Origin: Pavlovales sp. CCMP2436 | Lineage: Eukaryota; Haptophyta; Pavlovophyceae; Pavlovales | Direction of reading: 5' to 3' | Assembly: GCA_026770615.1 (NCBI GenBank) | Contig: MU631740.1 | Coordinates: 102,223-113,550 of the forward strand | Length of the DNA: 11,328 nucleotides | Shown: positions 1 through 7,785 of the stretch, piece by piece | How the letters are laid out: the number at the start of each line of letters is the position of its first letter | How positions within the stretch are numbered: position 1 is the stretch's first letter | Program-made: the position numbers and the translations under genes | The notes under the pieces: generated by a model | Told to the model about the DNA's origin: nothing | Database searches by the model: none | The model's input: only the letters and a program-made list of their open reading frames with translations

Positions 1-159
1 GGATCGCGGGCAATAAGAAACCGTCGTGTTAAGAAACTGAGCCTCGTTTTTTAGCCCTTCAATAGAAGTGTTAACCAAACTTTAACCATTGTTTGTATGT
101 AATTTGCTAAGAAACTCAGCCTCAGCCTCAAAACCCGCCGTTCTTATTGCCCGCGATCC
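1..159. mobile_element. MITE-like element, copy 1, with perfect 19-bp inverted ends
   Basis: Positions 1-19 (ggatcgcgggcaataagaa) are the exact reverse complement of 141-159. The inside is AT-rich, non-coding, and contains aagaaactgagcctc / aagaaactcagcctc blocks near both ends. About 110 bp of its right part recurs at 4953-5074. The left end coincides with the window edge, so the true border may lie further left. A size near 160 bp with terminal inverted repeats is typical of a non-autonomous DNA transposon. The right flank (ccctgttaa against ccctgtact in copy 2) would allow a TA or TTA target duplication, but this is not proven. Confidence 0.7.
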
Positions 160-636
160 CCTGTTAATGGCCCGCGCGTCCTTGCCCGGGCACACTACCG
201 GAGATCCATCGGCACGCGCGGTGCGCGGTGGCGGTTCCACTCCTGGGCCTTTCAAATAGTCCTATTTAATAGGACGCATTCGACACGCTGTGCGGACGAA
301 CCGCGCGGTGGGGACCTAGGGTCGCCGCACATCGCCGTGGACGCCACATCATGGGGATAGCCAGGAAGCAATCAGATTGATGATCCTCCTACTCGAAGGC
401 CAAGCATGGTGTTGGCCAGTTTCGAGCCGCGCAGACGACGACGCGCAGGGACGCGGCAAGCTCGGAGTTTGCGGTGCGGAAGAGAGACATCTTCATGACA
501 ACCAAGGCGCTCTACTCCCAGGACTCTTGGGCGTACAAACGGGTTCGCTCGCACAGGCCCCATCGCCAGCGCGAGCGCACGGCGGAGAGTGCGAAATTCG
601 ATCGGATCGGACCTGGAACCGCCCGACCCACTCTAG
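160..636. other. GC-rich stretch without a convincing gene
   Basis: GC-rich DNA following the first inverted-repeat element. An imperfect palindrome (GTCCTATT-T-AATAGGAC) lies at 259-275 and has a close relative at 1142-1158. Open frames exist on both strands between about 370 and 940, but they overlap and conflict. None shows a domain, so I do not call them. Confidence 0.5.
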
Positions 637-1023
637 GCGAGCGAGGACGGGAGCGACACCTCGGACGAAGATGACTACACGCAGCGGAACTCGCTCGAGC
701 CCGAGCAAGTCGCGCCCGAGCAGGTCCGCAGTGACGCGCGCACCGGCATCCGCACAGGGCAAAGTGATGCGCGTCACCGGTCTGGACTGAGTCACTCTGG
801 ACTGGACCCAGTCTTCACACCCTTGGCCGGAGCGTCGACCGGCTTCTTCGGCGATGTCGAGACTACACACCACAGGTTCCCGCGCATGGCGCTCGCGCAT
901 ACGCCGGGCGCAACTCGAGGGGCGCGGGACCAGTGCCAATATGAACTATATGGCTGTGCACTACCACTGTCGACGGCTGATGGCCACGTCAGAGGTAGCC
1001 CGCCGCCTCCGCTAAGCGCGTGA
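637..1023 (+). CDS. Weak GC-rich ORF without recognisable domains
   Basis: The frame is open for about 128 codons, from just after a TAG at 634-636 to a TGA. The start is acidic (ASEDGSDTSDEDDYTQ), followed by SLEPEQVAPEQV and a proline-rich end. There is no ATG near the beginning. The sequence before it (cccactctag) could be a splice acceptor, in which case this would be a terminal exon. The region is GC-rich, so chance open frames are expected, and overlapping open frames exist on both strands. No family recognised; low confidence. Confidence 0.22.
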   Translation, partial: ASEDGSDTSDEDDYTQRNSLEPEQVAPEQVRSDARTGIRTGQSDARHRSGLSHSGLDPVFTPLAGASTGFFGDVETTHHRFPRMALAHTPGATRGARDQCQYELYGCALPLSTADGHVRGSPPPPLSA

Positions 1024-1804
1024 GGGCCTCGGCGTGGGGTGTGGGGAAGCATAAGTAACTTCAAATGTATCCGGCTCACCCCTGGGGCAGCCCCTAGGGG
1101 CACTTAACTTGTTACCGTCCTATTGGCCATTCCTGAGAAATATCCTATTGAATAGGATTTCAGGCTCAGCATTTATTTAAATTCGGCAGTTTATTATTAA
1201 TTATGTTAAATTAGTTATTGCTCGCTCGGCTAAGGGTCGAGGCTATTTGTTTGCCTCTTGAGACCCTACATTCCAAGGCTCGGCTCAGGAGAAGGAAATA
1301 TGAACACACGGCGACCATGCTGATGCGGCCGCGTCCTTTGTCATAGGATCTAATAGGATTAGGCTCAGGAGTGGGACCGGTGGCGCCCAAGCCATCGCAG
1401 CCGACTAAGGCACGCAGCAGGCAATGGGCGACGCAGCGCTCAGACCAGCACAACATTCAGAACAGTCAAACGCCAGCTTGAATCCCTATCATAAATATAT
1501 GGTCTGCACTTACTTTACTATTTACAATTGTACCGCCTACACTACTACAGATTGAGACAAAGCATATAGTTAGTCTGCACGCACGGACGTAATTTGTTAA
1601 AGTGCCTGAAGTCTGTCAAGGTAAGGATTCCGACCACTCGGAATCCGGGATTCGATTATCGCCAGTCCGAGTCCTCAGTCCGGGTTTTCCTGGACTGTAA
1701 GGAACATGCCTACCCTTCCAGAAAGGATTCCACAGGAAAAGCATCTACGCTTTTCTGTTTCTTTCTAAATATAGCTCGCTGAACCAACTCAATGTAACTC
1801 ACGT
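1024..1804. other. Intergenic stretch, no gene seen
   Basis: Mixed AT- and GC-rich DNA. It holds the second ATCCTATT-G-AATAGGAT palindrome (1142-1158) and a half-site aataggatt near 1352. Small hairpins occur at about 1625-1646 (GGATTCCG / CGGAATCC) and 1730-1757 (caggaaaagc / gcttttctg). No open frame with convincing codon bias is present. Confidence 0.5.
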
Positions 1805-2230
1805 CTAGACTCTCGCGCCGTTTACTAGCATGCGGACGAACCTGACCCTGCAGTACAGCAGGGGTTCCTCAACACAAACGTTTGAGGCAGAGACCCTCGT
1901 CCGAATATTCTTCCGAGCCTTTTTTACGTCCTCGTCCACCGCGTCGAGCGTCAAGAGAATGGCCCTCATCATTCTGATCTCGCTCAGCCGCGCATCATGT
2001 TCCATCACCACCACCGAGTCGCTCTCGTTGGTGGCGACCCAGATGCTCTCGCCGACGACGGCCCGCTCCATCTTCGGCCACGCGCACGTCGACTTCGGCC
2101 ACGCGCTCGCCGGCGCGATCACGGCCTCCAGGCCTGCCCGCGCATCGCGCTGCATCATCAACATCGACTCGCTCCCGATGCTGGTGCCCCAGGCGCACTC
2201 GCCCTCTCGCACATCATCCTCCACCGACAC
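1805..2230 (-). CDS. Unrecognised coding-like ORF
   Basis: About 141 codons open on the minus strand. The first ATG in frame lies about 20 codons in (MLMMQRDARAGLEAV). The core, about 2170-1930, has strongly GC-rich third positions (for example GCG CCG GCG AGC GCG TGG CCG AAG), whereas the antisense frames look like shadows. The product has a short internal repeat (AWPK twice) and a charged C-terminal part (DAVDEDVKKARKN). Codon bias falls off in the last ~35 codons (IRTRVSASN onward), so the true exon may end near 1900. Upstream, a 13-bp tandem duplication and 15-bp tandem repeats disturb any longer frame. I recognise no family; it may be an exon, a gene fragment or transposon-derived. Confidence 0.4.
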   Translation of the reverse strand: MSVEDDVREGECAWGTSIGSESMLMMQRDARAGLEAVIAPASAWPKSTCAWPKMERAVVGESIWVATNESDSVVVMEHDARLSEIRMMRAILLTLDAVDEDVKKARKNIRTRVSASNVCVEEPLLYCRVRFVRMLVNGARV

Positions 2231-2302
2231 CGAGTTGCTCCACCGAGTTGCTCATCCTCCACATCGTCGAGGAACGCATCGTCGAGGAACGCATCGTCGA
2301 AA
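2220..2302. repeat. Short tandem repeats (13 bp and 15 bp)
   Basis: cgagttgctccac occurs twice in a row at about 2231-2256, and the 15-bp unit gtcgaggaacgcatc repeats at about 2268-2298. The 13-bp duplication is not a multiple of three and shifts the frame upstream of the minus-strand ORF. The 15-bp repeats encode DDAFL repeats on the minus strand if translated. Confidence 0.6.
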
Positions 2303-2667
2303 GAGCGGGTCAACGTGCGTGATTGATGGGCTCTGGCGAGACGGCGCGCCTAAGTGAGACGGCTTGGCGCTTTTTTACGTCAAGGGGCAATTAAAAAGCT
2401 GTTTTCCTTATAATCGTTCACACTCATTGGCCCGTGTGAGGGAATTGATTAAAACAAAATTTAAGGTCGCGTATTTCTCAAACTACAGGTGCGCTGAGCA
2501 GGAGCGACAGGCGCGGACTACGAAATGATACGGCGGATAAACCCGAGGGATAAAGACGTCGATGAGAAGGTCGAATAAATTACACAGTATAAACTAAAGA
2601 GCGCCCTGGTCGGCGGTCCGCAATATATTTATATCAGCTTGACTTGACTTGAAACGTACCGCCAGCC

Positions 2668-2750
2668 CGACCGATCGGCGTGCGTGCTGAAATGACCTGC
2701 CGTCTCCTTCCCAACGACATATTCAGTTATTGCTGCGCAATAACGACATA
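2668..2750 (+). repeat. Dispersed repeat, copy A
   Basis: Runs from cgaccgatcg through aatgacctgccgtctcctt to attcagttattgctgcg. The reverse complement recurs at 4383-4464, with about 85-90% identity by eye and only small gaps. It contains a short hairpin, GTTATTG-ctgcg-CAATAAC. It runs directly into a TA microsatellite whose far end carries tatagcggctcagca, the same terminal string as the foldback element at 7714-7852. Confidence 0.7.
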
Positions 2751-2797
2751 ATATATATGTATATATATATATATTATATTATATATATATATATATA
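2750..2797. repeat. TA microsatellite
   Basis: Nearly pure TA dinucleotide repeat with a few interruptions (tatgta, tattatatta). It separates the dispersed repeat on its left from the string agcggctcagca on its right. Confidence 0.9.
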
Positions 2798-2866
2798 GCG
2801 GCTCAGCAGTTTTCAAGAGGTCTGGGTCTGAGAGCTTCTTGTCAAACACGCATCATAGAAGGCGTT

Positions 2867-2902
2867 GGGCAGGGGTCGTAGGCGAGACTACAGCCCCTGC
2901 CC
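2867..2902. repeat. GC-rich hairpin
   Basis: GGGCAGGGG at 2867-2875 pairs with CCCCTGCCC at 2894-2902. After a two-base internal mismatch, GTAG pairs with CTAC around a six-base loop. No T-run follows on either strand, so it is not a classic terminator. It may be a stable structured RNA or a chance palindrome. Confidence 0.55.
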
Positions 2903-2980
2903 TTTGCCATTCCTACACACGCATATACACCCGCATCCAACCACCTACCCACACACCCACCCACAATCACACTGAAGTAC

Positions 2981-3048
2981 GGTGAGCTGCTCCCAGCCCC
3001 CAGTGAGCTGCCCCCAGCCCCCCGTGAGCTGGGCTCCCAGCCCCCCGC
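2981..3048. repeat. C-rich short tandem repeat
   Basis: Three imperfect copies of a unit of about 20 bp, gtgagctg(c)(t)cccagcccc, with slightly different spacers. No coding frame is supported. Confidence 0.6.
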
Positions 3049-3394
3049 AGCTTCTGCGCGCCAAGTTTCCGAACCTGGTCCCTGAAGCGCACGCCCGGCC
3101 CACTCTTTACCATCGTAATATATACATGTATAACTAACTTCGTAAGCTTAATTAAATTATATATATATAACTGTTTAAAATTATTATTTAGTCGAAGGTA
3201 ACGTTTAAATTTAAAACATTGCTAAAGGTTTCTGATCAATTTCGATTTTTGTGTGTGATTGATTCTAAGATATAACTAAATAGTTACGTTAGTTTCTTAC
3301 GCATACAAAATATATAGAATTCATAATCCTTCATATGTGCGAGCGGACTGCCGGCCATCTGTCTGAAAATGAATTGTGCACACGCGTGCTACGG

Positions 3395-3700
3395 CTACGC
3401 GGCATTAGCCGGCGCCGCGCCGTGCTTGTCCGCGCCGTCGTCCGCGGCCGCCGCGGCCTCCTCCCGCGCCGCGGTGAGGATCTTGCAGCTCTGCTTGTGC
3501 ACGGGCCACATGCGCCGGACGCACTCGGCGCCACAGAACTTATCGGTGAGGCACTTGGAGCACGATTTGAGCTTCTGCGTCTTGCCACAGCCAACGCAGC
3601 ACGCCTTGACGACAACGTCGGCTTTGCACGTACCGACCTCGCTGTTCTGTCGGCAGCACTGAGTCAATGAAGATCCCTTCCGCAGTGTCTGCTGATGCAT
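3395..3700 (-). CDS. Small MYND-type zinc-finger protein
   Basis: 101 codons from ATG to TAG. Residues 35-72 form a complete MYND finger with spacing C35-x2-C38-x8-C47-x2-C50-x5-C56-x3-C60-x7-H68-x3-C72. It includes the usual W65 and HK before the last Cys. MYND domains bind two zinc ions and mediate protein contacts, often with proline-rich peptides, in chromatin and signalling factors. The tail (residues 79-101) is rich in Ala, Glu and Asp. GC-rich third positions support real coding. The frame stays open about 24 codons upstream of this ATG, so a longer or spliced N-terminus is possible. No second domain (SET, TPR, ankyrin) is visible; many MYND proteins are much longer, so this may be one exon or a fragment. 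It lies on the same strand as the clathrin exons, 1.55 kb beyond the last one. Confidence 0.8.
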   Translation of the reverse strand: MHQQTLRKGSSLTQCCRQNSEVGTCKADVVVKACCVGCGKTQKLKSCSKCLTDKFCGAECVRRMWPVHKQSCKILTAAREEAAAAADDGADKHGAAPANAA

Positions 3701-3994
3701 TCTAATCGTAGTGTGCTTTGTCGAACCGACACCGTGTCCGGGTTTCCGATTTGATATGAACGCATACTTTCAAGTGGATTACTAGAAGGCAGCAGCCTTT
3801 CTGCGGGTGACACGTCCGTCCGCGTGATTCCCAACTACCTCTGATGTGTCGCTCCGATATAGTAATAATTATTTTGCTTTGGTCTTCTCGCCATTCGGTT
3901 GCATTGATAGTAGACTCAGATCCGTCAAATTTGGTTCTAGTACATGATAGTCAGGCTTCCATCCGTCTGATAGACACACACACTATATGACGAC
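3701..3994. other. Intergenic stretch upstream of the MYND ORF
   Basis: About 290 nt of moderate base composition. In the minus direction the MYND frame stays open about 24 codons past its ATG until a TGA. No clear promoter or splice acceptor stands out, and nothing else is recognisable. Confidence 0.4.
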
Positions 3995-4382
3995 ATGCAG
4001 GATTGCCTAAATGCGACTGTTGCCCGACTTCGCCAGCGCCAAAGCCTTTTGCAGAAGCAGTCATTCACCTTCGCCGATGCCCAGCCGCGAAATCTGCAGC
4101 CAACCGGCAGCAGCGGACGCAGCACGCGCGCACGCACGCGGGAGGGGGAGGGGGGGGGAGGGAGGGGGGGGCGTGAGAGCAGGTGGCGACTCCACAAAGG
4201 GAGCATAATAAAACTCTCAAAATTATTGGTGCATTATTGATGTACAGCCAAGAAGATCATAATTATTGGTTGCACCTTGGCCGTCTCCGTGTGAAATCCA
4301 TAGCCAAAAGGGGGCTTTACCAATATAAACTAATTACACATAAAATTATATCTGTATATACGGCCAGTGCGGGGCTCTCTAT
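3995..4382. other. G-rich then AT-rich stretch, no gene seen
   Basis: A G-run region at about 4140-4172 is flanked by GC-rich DNA and then by AT-rich DNA. On the minus strand the C-run followed by ggctgcag resembles the 3' ends of the clathrin introns, and a frame FRGWASAKVNDCFCKRLW follows. It shows no homology I recognise. The string ggttgcaccttgg (4268) has a near copy at 5083. Confidence 0.35.
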
Positions 4383-4464
4383 ATGTATCGTTATTACGCA
4401 GCAATAACTGAATATGTCGTTCGCAAGGAGACGGCAGGTCATTCCTGCTCACGTCGATCGGTCG
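4383..4464 (-). repeat. Dispersed repeat, copy B (inverted)
   Basis: Reverse-complement copy of 2668-2750, sharing the blocks aatgacctgccgtctcctt and acgacatattcagttattg. The copy contains gatacata where copy A has gacata. Its flank is not the TA microsatellite, so that microsatellite is not a fixed part of the repeat. Confidence 0.7.
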
Positions 4465-4578
4465 CCGCGCCCGGTGCGTCGGCGACTACCACAGCCCGCG
4501 GCGACTACCACAGCCCGCACGGCGGGCAGCCAAGCTTGGCACCGCCAAGGTGGAATTTTTGCCCTCGCTAATTCGGCG

Positions 4579-4604
4579 GTTACAGGATATTTCCATCCTG
4601 TAAC
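4579..4604. repeat. Perfect 10-bp hairpin
   Basis: GTTACAGGAT (4579-4588) is followed by the six-base loop atttcc and the exact complement ATCCTGTAAC (4595-4604). The string ggatatttcc recurs 26 bp later. Function unknown. Confidence 0.6.
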
Positions 4605-4708
4605 GACATTGGGATATTTCCGTCGCCAGTTACGCAACTGACGATATCGACCAGCCTTCGGCGGGCCCAAATCAACTCCGCCCGATCAGTTCGCATTCTC
4701 CGCCATGC

Positions 4709-4828
4709 TCTCCGTCGCGCTCCGTCGCACTTCGCCGTCGCGCAAGAGCTCGTCGCTCGTCGCGATCTACGTCAAGTTCTCCGTCGCACTCCGGCGCTTC
4801 GCCGTCGCACAAGAACTCGTCGCTCGCG
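4709..4828. repeat. GC-rich tandem repeat, period about 67 bp
   Basis: Two imperfect copies of a unit containing ccgtcgcac, cttcgccgtcgc, and caaga(g/a)ctcgtcgctcg. The period is not a multiple of three, so the open frames here on both strands are composition effects. Not part of a recognised gene. Confidence 0.6.
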
Positions 4829-4952
4829 CCGTGCCGCCCGTACCGAGCTCTGGTCGACGGCTTCATCCCAATGATATCTTAATTTACTTGCCTCAGCGAC
4901 ATATGATAATACAATAAAGACCTATAAATATGTAAATCTACAAACAACGTAT

Positions 4953-5074
4953 GGGGGATCTTTTGTGTGCCCTTCAATAGTAATTTAATCAAAATCTAGC
5001 CATTGTTTGTGCGTAATTTGCTAAGAAACTGAGCCTCAGCTTCCAAAGCGCCGTTCTTATTGTCCGCGATCCCC
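4953..5074. mobile_element. MITE-like element, copy 2, left end deleted
   Basis: From cccttcaatag to the right end gccgttcttattg/ccgcgatcccc this copies positions 55-160 of copy 1 at roughly 80-85% identity and in the same orientation. The left inverted repeat is reduced to ggggatc (4954-4960), which still mirrors gatcccc at 5068-5074. About 45 bp of copy 1's left part are missing. It lies 180 bp downstream, in gene order, of the last clathrin exon found. Confidence 0.7.
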
Positions 5075-5139
5075 TGTACTAGAGTTGCACCTTGGCAGCC
5101 TCCGCTGTTAGCGATGCTTTTTGAAGATGGTCAGGGTGT

Positions 5140-5253
5140 GTGTGTGTGCGCAAGTTGAGGCCAGGGGGGTGGGTGGTGGGTGGTAAGAAGGAGGTGGGTG
5201 GTGGTAGTGGTGGTAGGGTGGCGGGTGAGGGGGGGGAGGGGGGGGGCATGCAC
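5140..5253. repeat. G-rich low-complexity tract after the last clathrin exon
   Basis: Runs of G with gtgg/gggt words on the plus strand, i.e. a C/A-rich tract on the gene strand directly after the donor of exon 12. Similar C-rich tracts occur in most introns of this gene, so this is probably the start of the next intron. Confidence 0.6.
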
Positions 5254-5317
5254 CTGCATCAATGCGTTGTGCACCGCCAGCGATACATGCGCCCCCTTGT
5301 TGACCCGCGCCTCGAGC
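5254..5317 (-). CDS. CHC: Clathrin heavy chain exon 12 of window (last one found)
   Basis: 64 nt: G completing Trp, then [20 protein letters not shown] and Q, matching the animal [20 protein letters not shown]. The acceptor is tgattag; the donor is gtgcatg followed by a C-rich stretch. The next block expected in the family (IYIDSNNNPE..) is not found in any frame to the left. The gene therefore either continues through an unusually long intron beyond the window or is cut off here. Confidence 0.9.
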
Positions 5318-7737
5318 CTAATCATTTATAATCAGAATGAGTGAATTCTAGTTGTTATTGCATCTGATTAGATATACGAGTAAGGACGGGGTTGCAAATA
5401 GCTGAAGTTCGTTATGATTAAAGCGCAACAGGGTACAGCAGTAATTCTCATTCGAACAAGGAGGGATGCAATAACACACCCACACACACACACGTAACGC
5501 ACCAGGGCTGCAGAATCTTGAGGCGGTTGCGTGACTCACACGCCTCGATGAGCGCCTCGGCCGGAAACTTGCCGAGGCGGCAATCAAGGAGCTCGCGCAC
5601 GAAATTCTCGCCGCCGGCGTCAAGCAGCGCGCCCACCACCTAGTAATATTCATAGTAATTGTTATTATTACTATTATTCTTAATATCAATATTATTACGA
5701 TCGGATCTCTTTGGGGTACGCCAACTCAGAACACCACAACTGTATAACACCTTTGGGATGCAACACACACACACACACATAGAACACCACAACTGTATAA
5801 CACCTTTGGGATGCAACACACACACACACAGAACACCACAACTGTATAACACCTTTGGGATGCAACACACACACACACACAGAACACCACAACTGGTAAT
5901 AGTATGATGGTGGCACAGAGAGTTAGATTATCAGGAGACTCAGGAGGTGACGAGGGGTGAGGGGGGGGGGTAGCTTATTAGCTGCGGCGACGGTACGTGT
6001 GCTCGGGGAAGGTCCTCGGCCACCAGTGCGTGCAATACGTACCACGGGAGCGTGGGGTGAGAATTTGTGCGGACGGACGTTTTTACACACACACCTGCGG
6101 CGTCTTCATCGGGTTGACCTTGGTGACGTACAGCTCGATGAACTTGTTCAGATGGCATTTGTACAGGAAAGTTATGAGCTCGTCCACCATGTCGAAGCGG
6201 TCGCACACGTTGATGAGGGGGCGCCAGTCGGGCAGACGGGTCGCCATGAGGAAGTCTTTTACCTATTATTATAAATATAAACACAATGAGGGGAAGCAGG
6301 TGTGTTGTGAGGACAATATTGCTAGTTGATGGTGGACAGATAGAGGCAAATAAATGGCTTACACACTCACGACACCGCAGTGGAACCTATCTTCGACCAA
6401 ACCCGAAACGAAATCGCCTGCTTCGGAGCCCAGACGCCGTTTCAGTATCACCGCAAAGTGGCGCTGAAAATCGACAGAGCGACGCTCAGACGCTGACACC
6501 CGGGGCCACCTGGACGCAGAAACTGCGCCCCAGGCGGTAGAGGTGGCATCATAACATAATAATAATAACTCACAATAGTGAGCTTGTATGTGTGTGTGTG
6601 TACCCACTGCCTTAACCCCCCCTCCGTAAAAAAAAAATGACGCGTGCCTGCACGGGGTCGAAGTGCGAGCCCTCGCGCGTGATGCGCTCCACTTCCACAA
6701 AGTTGCCCATCTGCATAATTCATATTTGGAAGGGGGGGGGGCTTGTGTAAGTGATCCGCTTCCTCAAAGTTGCCCACCTATGTATAATGATTTGCTCAAC
6801 GTTCGTTGTATTATTATTGTAGTAATTATCATAAGGGGGTCAGACGTGTGTGTGTGTGGAGGGAGGGAGGGGGGGGGGGGAGCTCGACAACATCATAAAC
6901 AAGTGTGTGTATGTTAGTCGAGCTCCCCCCCCCCTTCAAACATAGTGTGTGTATTATTAATAAACTAACAACATCATAAACATGTACAGTCGATACATCA
7001 TAAACCCGCACATGGTGACTAACAGGCACCTCACTATAGGAACTAACAGGCACAAGGTGGCCGCTTTGATGTATCGTGGGCTATAAAATATTAATAAAAT
7101 AAACATCATCAACATCATCATCATCATCATATCAATAAGAACAATACTAATCATCGTATTCGTCATCATCAGAATCAGCAGTAGCATTATCACCATAACC
7201 ATACCTTTGTGGCCGCCTCAATGTACTTGAAGTGCACGACTGGGTCTTCACTCTTCATCGCCACCGCGCCGAGGTAGTGAAAGAGGCCCTCGTACGAGTT
7301 GTACGTCTCAAACATCTTGATCAGCTCCGTGGCAGTCAGCTGGCCCGAGTACTCGCGCGCGATCTGATCAGTAGATAATACAAATGGGCAAGAAATGAAG
7401 AACGGTATAAGGGTGTCAACTGCTGGAGCCAGGTCTCGGTTGCTAACAAGATTTAAAACTGTAACTGGTTAAATACCAGTTTACAGCTTACAGTACTTAC
7501 TACTTATCGCCTGAATTGGGGAATCCCTTGCCGGCAAGGGATTCACCAAAAACAGAGTCCAGGCTCCAGCAGTAGTCCGAGTACTCACATGCTCTCTAGT
7601 AAGGGTATTAAATAGATCAATAGGTGTAATGTAACCACCACCTCTACCACCACCATCCCTGCTGCCAGGACTAACGTCTGACGTCGACCAAGTCAGTGAG
7701 TGAACAACACCTGTTGAACCATGCTGAGCCGCTATAA

Positions 7738-7785
<48 letters not shown>

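Larger units (their letters stand above)
2360..3394. other. AT-rich intergenic stretch with repeats, no gene seen
   Basis: About 1 kb with many stops in all frames. It contains a dispersed repeat (2668-2750), a TA microsatellite (about 2750-2797), a GC hairpin (2867-2902) and a C-rich tandem (about 2981-3048). It ends in a strongly AT-rich tract up to the MYND ORF. Confidence 0.6.

Noticed and set aside
377..939. Overlapping open frames of about 140 codons on both strands
   Set aside because: They conflict with each other, lie in GC-rich DNA where stops are rare, and show no domain or consistent codon bias.
1377..1393. String ggtggcgcccaagcc resembling a retroelement primer-binding site
   Set aside because: No LTR borders, polypurine tract or gag/pol reading frame accompany it; an eight-base match is expected by chance.
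4005..4090. Exon-like segment after a C-run and ctgcag on the minus strand
   Set aside because: The border resembles those of the clathrin introns, but the translation matches neither the next clathrin block nor a recognisable start of the MYND protein.
4672..4866. Continuation of the clathrin gene in the open frame left of exon 12
   Set aside because: The frame comes from a 67-bp GC-rich tandem repeat and shows no match to the expected clathrin blocks.
5727..5895. Regular repeats resembling a CRISPR array
   Set aside because: Units of 49-53 bp are contiguous copies differing only in CA tract length, with no unique spacers, and they lie in a eukaryotic intron. It is a minisatellite.
6271..6647. 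Possible extra exon in the intron between clathrin exons 9 and 10 (frame [20 protein letters not shown])
   Set aside because: The neighbouring exons already join at the conserved DP..VKDFL junction with family length, so nothing is missing. The codon bias is weaker than in the real exons.
6957..7202. Methionine-rich open frame on the minus strand
   Set aside because: It is the translation of the ATC microsatellite and of intron DNA.
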